From positions 1 through 64,000 of the forward strand of contig JHXB01000007.1 of the NCBI GenBank assembly GCA_000621905.1: a stretch of DNA of 64,000 nucleotides, given 5' to 3'. Origin of the DNA: Lachnospiraceae bacterium NC2004 (GTDB lineage: Bacteria > Bacillota > Clostridia > Lachnospirales > Lachnospiraceae). This document shows positions 62,043 through 64,000 of this stretch, piece by piece. Positions within the stretch are counted from its first letter, which is position 1. Every line of letters begins with the position of its first letter. A program made the translations under genes and the position numbers. The notes under the pieces were generated by a model that had not been told where the DNA came from, made no database searches, and worked only from the letters and a program-made list of their open reading frames with translations.

Positions 62043-62078
62043 CATCATAATTCATATGACACACAGGAGGTAAAGCAC

Positions 62079-64000
62079 ATGAAACACTTACTAAACGGCA
62101 GCTGGGAGCTTATATGTGACGACAAAAAGCTTACCGATGTCACTATCCCGGGCTCGGTTTTATCAGGATTGTATAACTCAGGTCTTATTGAAGACCCTTT
62201 TTACAGAACCAACGAATATATTGCAAGGAGAGAATTATATAAAGACTATACATTTGCCAAAACATTTGACATAGAACTAAATAAAGGCAGTGAGTACATT
62301 CTGGTGTTTGAAGGTGTCGACACCGACTCAGATATTTACCTGAATAATCAGAAGATATTAAGTACGAACAACATGTTTAGAAAGTACGAAACCGAAGATA
62401 TTAAAGACATCTTAAAACCTGAAGGCAATAAATTGACCGTCAAGATCAGATCTCCTTTCTCTGGCATTTCAAGTCACGAGAATGCTCCGGGCAAAGAGAT
62501 TAACTATGTGAGCACAGGAGTGCTCCCGGGCGCCCAATATATGAGAAAAGCAGGATCTTCATTCGGATGGGACTGGGGACCTGAGCTTCCTGACATGGGC
62601 ATTCATAAAAATGTTTATATCGAGGAGGTTAGCTCGGGCAGAATTCTAGATATCGAGACCAGACAGACTCACAGTGATGGCAAGGTCAACCTATTTGTCG
62701 GCGCGTATCTTGACATTACCTCTAATGATTTAAATCTTAACTTTACTCTAACCACACCTTCAGGAGAGAGTTTCGAGATCAAGGAAGATATCGTAAATGA
62801 AGATAAATACTCTATGAGAAGTGTATCATTTGACATAAATGACCCTATGCTTTGGTGGCCGAGAGGATACGGCGAACAGCCATTATATACCTTGAAGGTT
62901 GAGCTTAAGAAAGATAATGAGACTGTTGATTTAAAGGAACTTAGGATCGGTCTTAGAACAATCACCGTCAATCGCGACAAGATAGATGATGGCGAGAATT
63001 TCGCAGTAACAGTTAACGGCGTGTCCGTGTTCTTAATGGGAGCTAATTATATCCCTGAAGATGTAATCTATAGCAGGATTACCATCGACACATATAAGAG
63101 GCTTATCGATGCAGCTACATTTGCCAATTATAACTGTCTTAGAGTTTGGGGCGGTGGGTACTATCCTGACGAGGAATTCCTTAGCCTTTTAGACGAGAAC
63201 GGTATACTTCTGTGGCAGGATTTGATGTTTGCGTGCCTAGTATATGAGGTTGATGATGCATTCTTAGAAAATGTCAAAACCGAAGTTGACGAGAATATTA
63301 GGCGCATATCTAATCACGCATGTTTAGCCCTTGTGGCAGGCAATAATGAGATGGAATATGCTTGGAGTGAGTGGGATGGATATAGAGATCATTCCGAGGC
63401 TTTAAGGCAGGATTACCTTAGATTATTCGAGGAGGAGTTTCCTAAGATTATCGGCGATATTTCTCCTGACATTTTCTATTGGCCATCCTCACCTTCTAAG
63501 GGAGGCGGCTTTAAAGATTCTCAGAAAGAAAATGCCGGAGATACACACTACTGGGTGGTTTGGCATGGTGAAGTACCATTTAGCGAATATGAAAATCATA
63601 AATTCAGAATGTGTTCAGAGTTCGGATTCCAGTCATTTCCTGACATAAAGACAGTAAGGACATACGCCGAAGACGACGATATGAATATATTCTCACCCGT
63701 TATGGAATGTCACCAGAAGAACCCTTCTGCCAACGGTAAGATTATGAAGTATCTTGCGGATACTTTTAAGAATCCTAAGGACTTTGAAAGCCTGTTATAC
63801 ATAAGTCAGCTTATGCAGGCACTGGCCTTAAAGACAGGAGTAGATCACTTCAGAAGAAACCGCGGCGACTGTATGGGAGCGCTTTACTGGCAGATTAACG
63901 ATAACTGGCCGGTTGCTTCATGGAGTTCTGTTGACTATTACGGTAGATATAAGGCAGCTCATTATTACGCCAAGAGATTTTATAATCCAATCTCTCCTAC
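62079..64000 (+). CDS. beta-mannosidase, glycoside hydrolase family 2 (partial)
   Basis: The reading frame runs off the right edge after 640 codons; family members have about 800-850 residues. There is no signal peptide, so it works inside the cell on imported manno-oligosaccharides. N-terminal jelly-roll: L-N-G-S-W-E-L, I-P-G-S-V-L-S-G-L. Catalytic barrel: L-R-V-W-G-G-G-Y-Y, A-G-N-N-E-M-E-Y-A-W-S (acid/base Glu) and C-S-E-F-G-F-Q-S-F-P-D (nucleophile Glu). ACAGGAGGT precedes the ATG. Confidence 0.93.
   Translation, partial: MKHLLNGSWELICDDKKLTDVTIPGSVLSGLYNSGLIEDPFYRTNEYIARRELYKDYTFAKTFDIELNKGSEYILVFEGVDTDSDIYLNNQKILSTNNMFRKYETEDIKDILKPEGNKLTVKIRSPFSGISSHENAPGKEINYVSTGVLPGAQYMRKAGSSFGWDWGPELPDMGIHKNVYIEEVSSGRILDIETRQTHSDGKVNLFVGAYLDITSNDLNLNFTLTTPSGESFEIKEDIVNEDKYSMRSVSFDINDPMLWWPRGYGEQPLYTLKVELKKDNETVDLKELRIGLRTITVNRDKIDDGENFAVTVNGVSVFLMGANYIPEDVIYSRITIDTYKRLIDAATFANYNCLRVWGGGYYPDEEFLSLLDENGILLWQDLMFACLVYEVDDAFLENVKTEVDENIRRISNHACLALVAGNNEMEYAWSEWDGYRDHSEALRQDYLRLFEEEFPKIIGDISPDIFYWPSSPSKGGGFKDSQKENAGDTHYWVVWHGEVPFSEYENHKFRMCSEFGFQSFPDIKTVRTYAEDDDMNIFSPVMECHQKNPSANGKIMKYLADTFKNPKDFESLLYISQLMQALALKTGVDHFRRNRGDCMGALYWQINDNWPVASWSSVDYYGRYKAAHYYAKRFYNPISP

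Overview
The window comes from a low-GC Gram-positive bacterium. Supporting signs are strong GGAGG ribosome binding sites, a CDP-glycerol/teichoic-acid type locus, the c-di-AMP genes cdaA, cdaR and gdpP, zinc-ribbon membrane proteins and a YARHG protein. The overall gene style is that of the Lachnospiraceae (Butyrivibrio-like clostridia). The family placement is inference; no rRNA or tRNA gene was seen.

Region 1 (1-3390) is a recombination-prone margin. It holds the end of an IS21-type istB gene, a cluster of palindromes, a MazEF toxin-antitoxin pair, a duplicated piece of the sodA/Rpn-remnant locus found again near 28.3 kb, an AAA/DUF4143 ATPase, and a broken second mazE tail.

Region 2 (3392-23835) is the most unusual part. 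It is a nearly continuous minus-strand cluster with four paralogous genes that each fuse a complete ECF-type sigma factor (regions 2 and 4) to one predicted transmembrane helix and a different C-terminal outer domain. One outer domain resembles that of the anti-sigma factor RsiV. Between them lie a Ser/Thr kinase with PASTA domains, four zinc-ribbon membrane proteins, secreted LRR, InlB-repeat and PPC-like proteins, and small membrane proteins. A HicBA module on the opposite strand separates the first two sigma genes. I read the cluster as an envelope-sensing system of self-tethered sigma factors.

Region 3 (24145-28640) has an XRE regulator, a secreted transglutaminase-like protein and an HtpX-like M48 membrane protease with zinc ribbons. 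Five copies of a bipartite motif, AAAACC-N16-GTACTTATATATGAGAG on the minus strand, lie before three genes of regions 2 and 3. The motif looks like an ECF promoter and may be the target of the fused sigma factors.

Region 4 (28643-35240) has sodA, a lipoprotein amidase fused to a beta-lactamase-fold domain, a sialate O-acetylesterase-like protein, endonuclease III, an L,D-transpeptidase, and two copies of a 137-bp highly structured repeat.

Region 5 (35249-48058) is a minus-strand run: two membrane proteins, cdaA-cdaR, a GT2-glycerophosphotransferase fusion, an ABC exporter pair, a TagD-like cytidylyltransferase, two more glycerophosphotransferases, a cytosolic ParB-like/BMP fusion and a phosphoesterase. 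It links c-di-AMP signalling to synthesis of a polyol-phosphate wall or capsule polymer.

Region 6 (48208-64000) has a secreted fibronectin-III protein, an HMGL-type aldolase, and a second run gdpP - YolD-like - two 7TM-type hybrid kinases - BMP binding protein - hybrid kinase with Hpt. It ends in the start of a beta-mannosidase gene on the plus strand.
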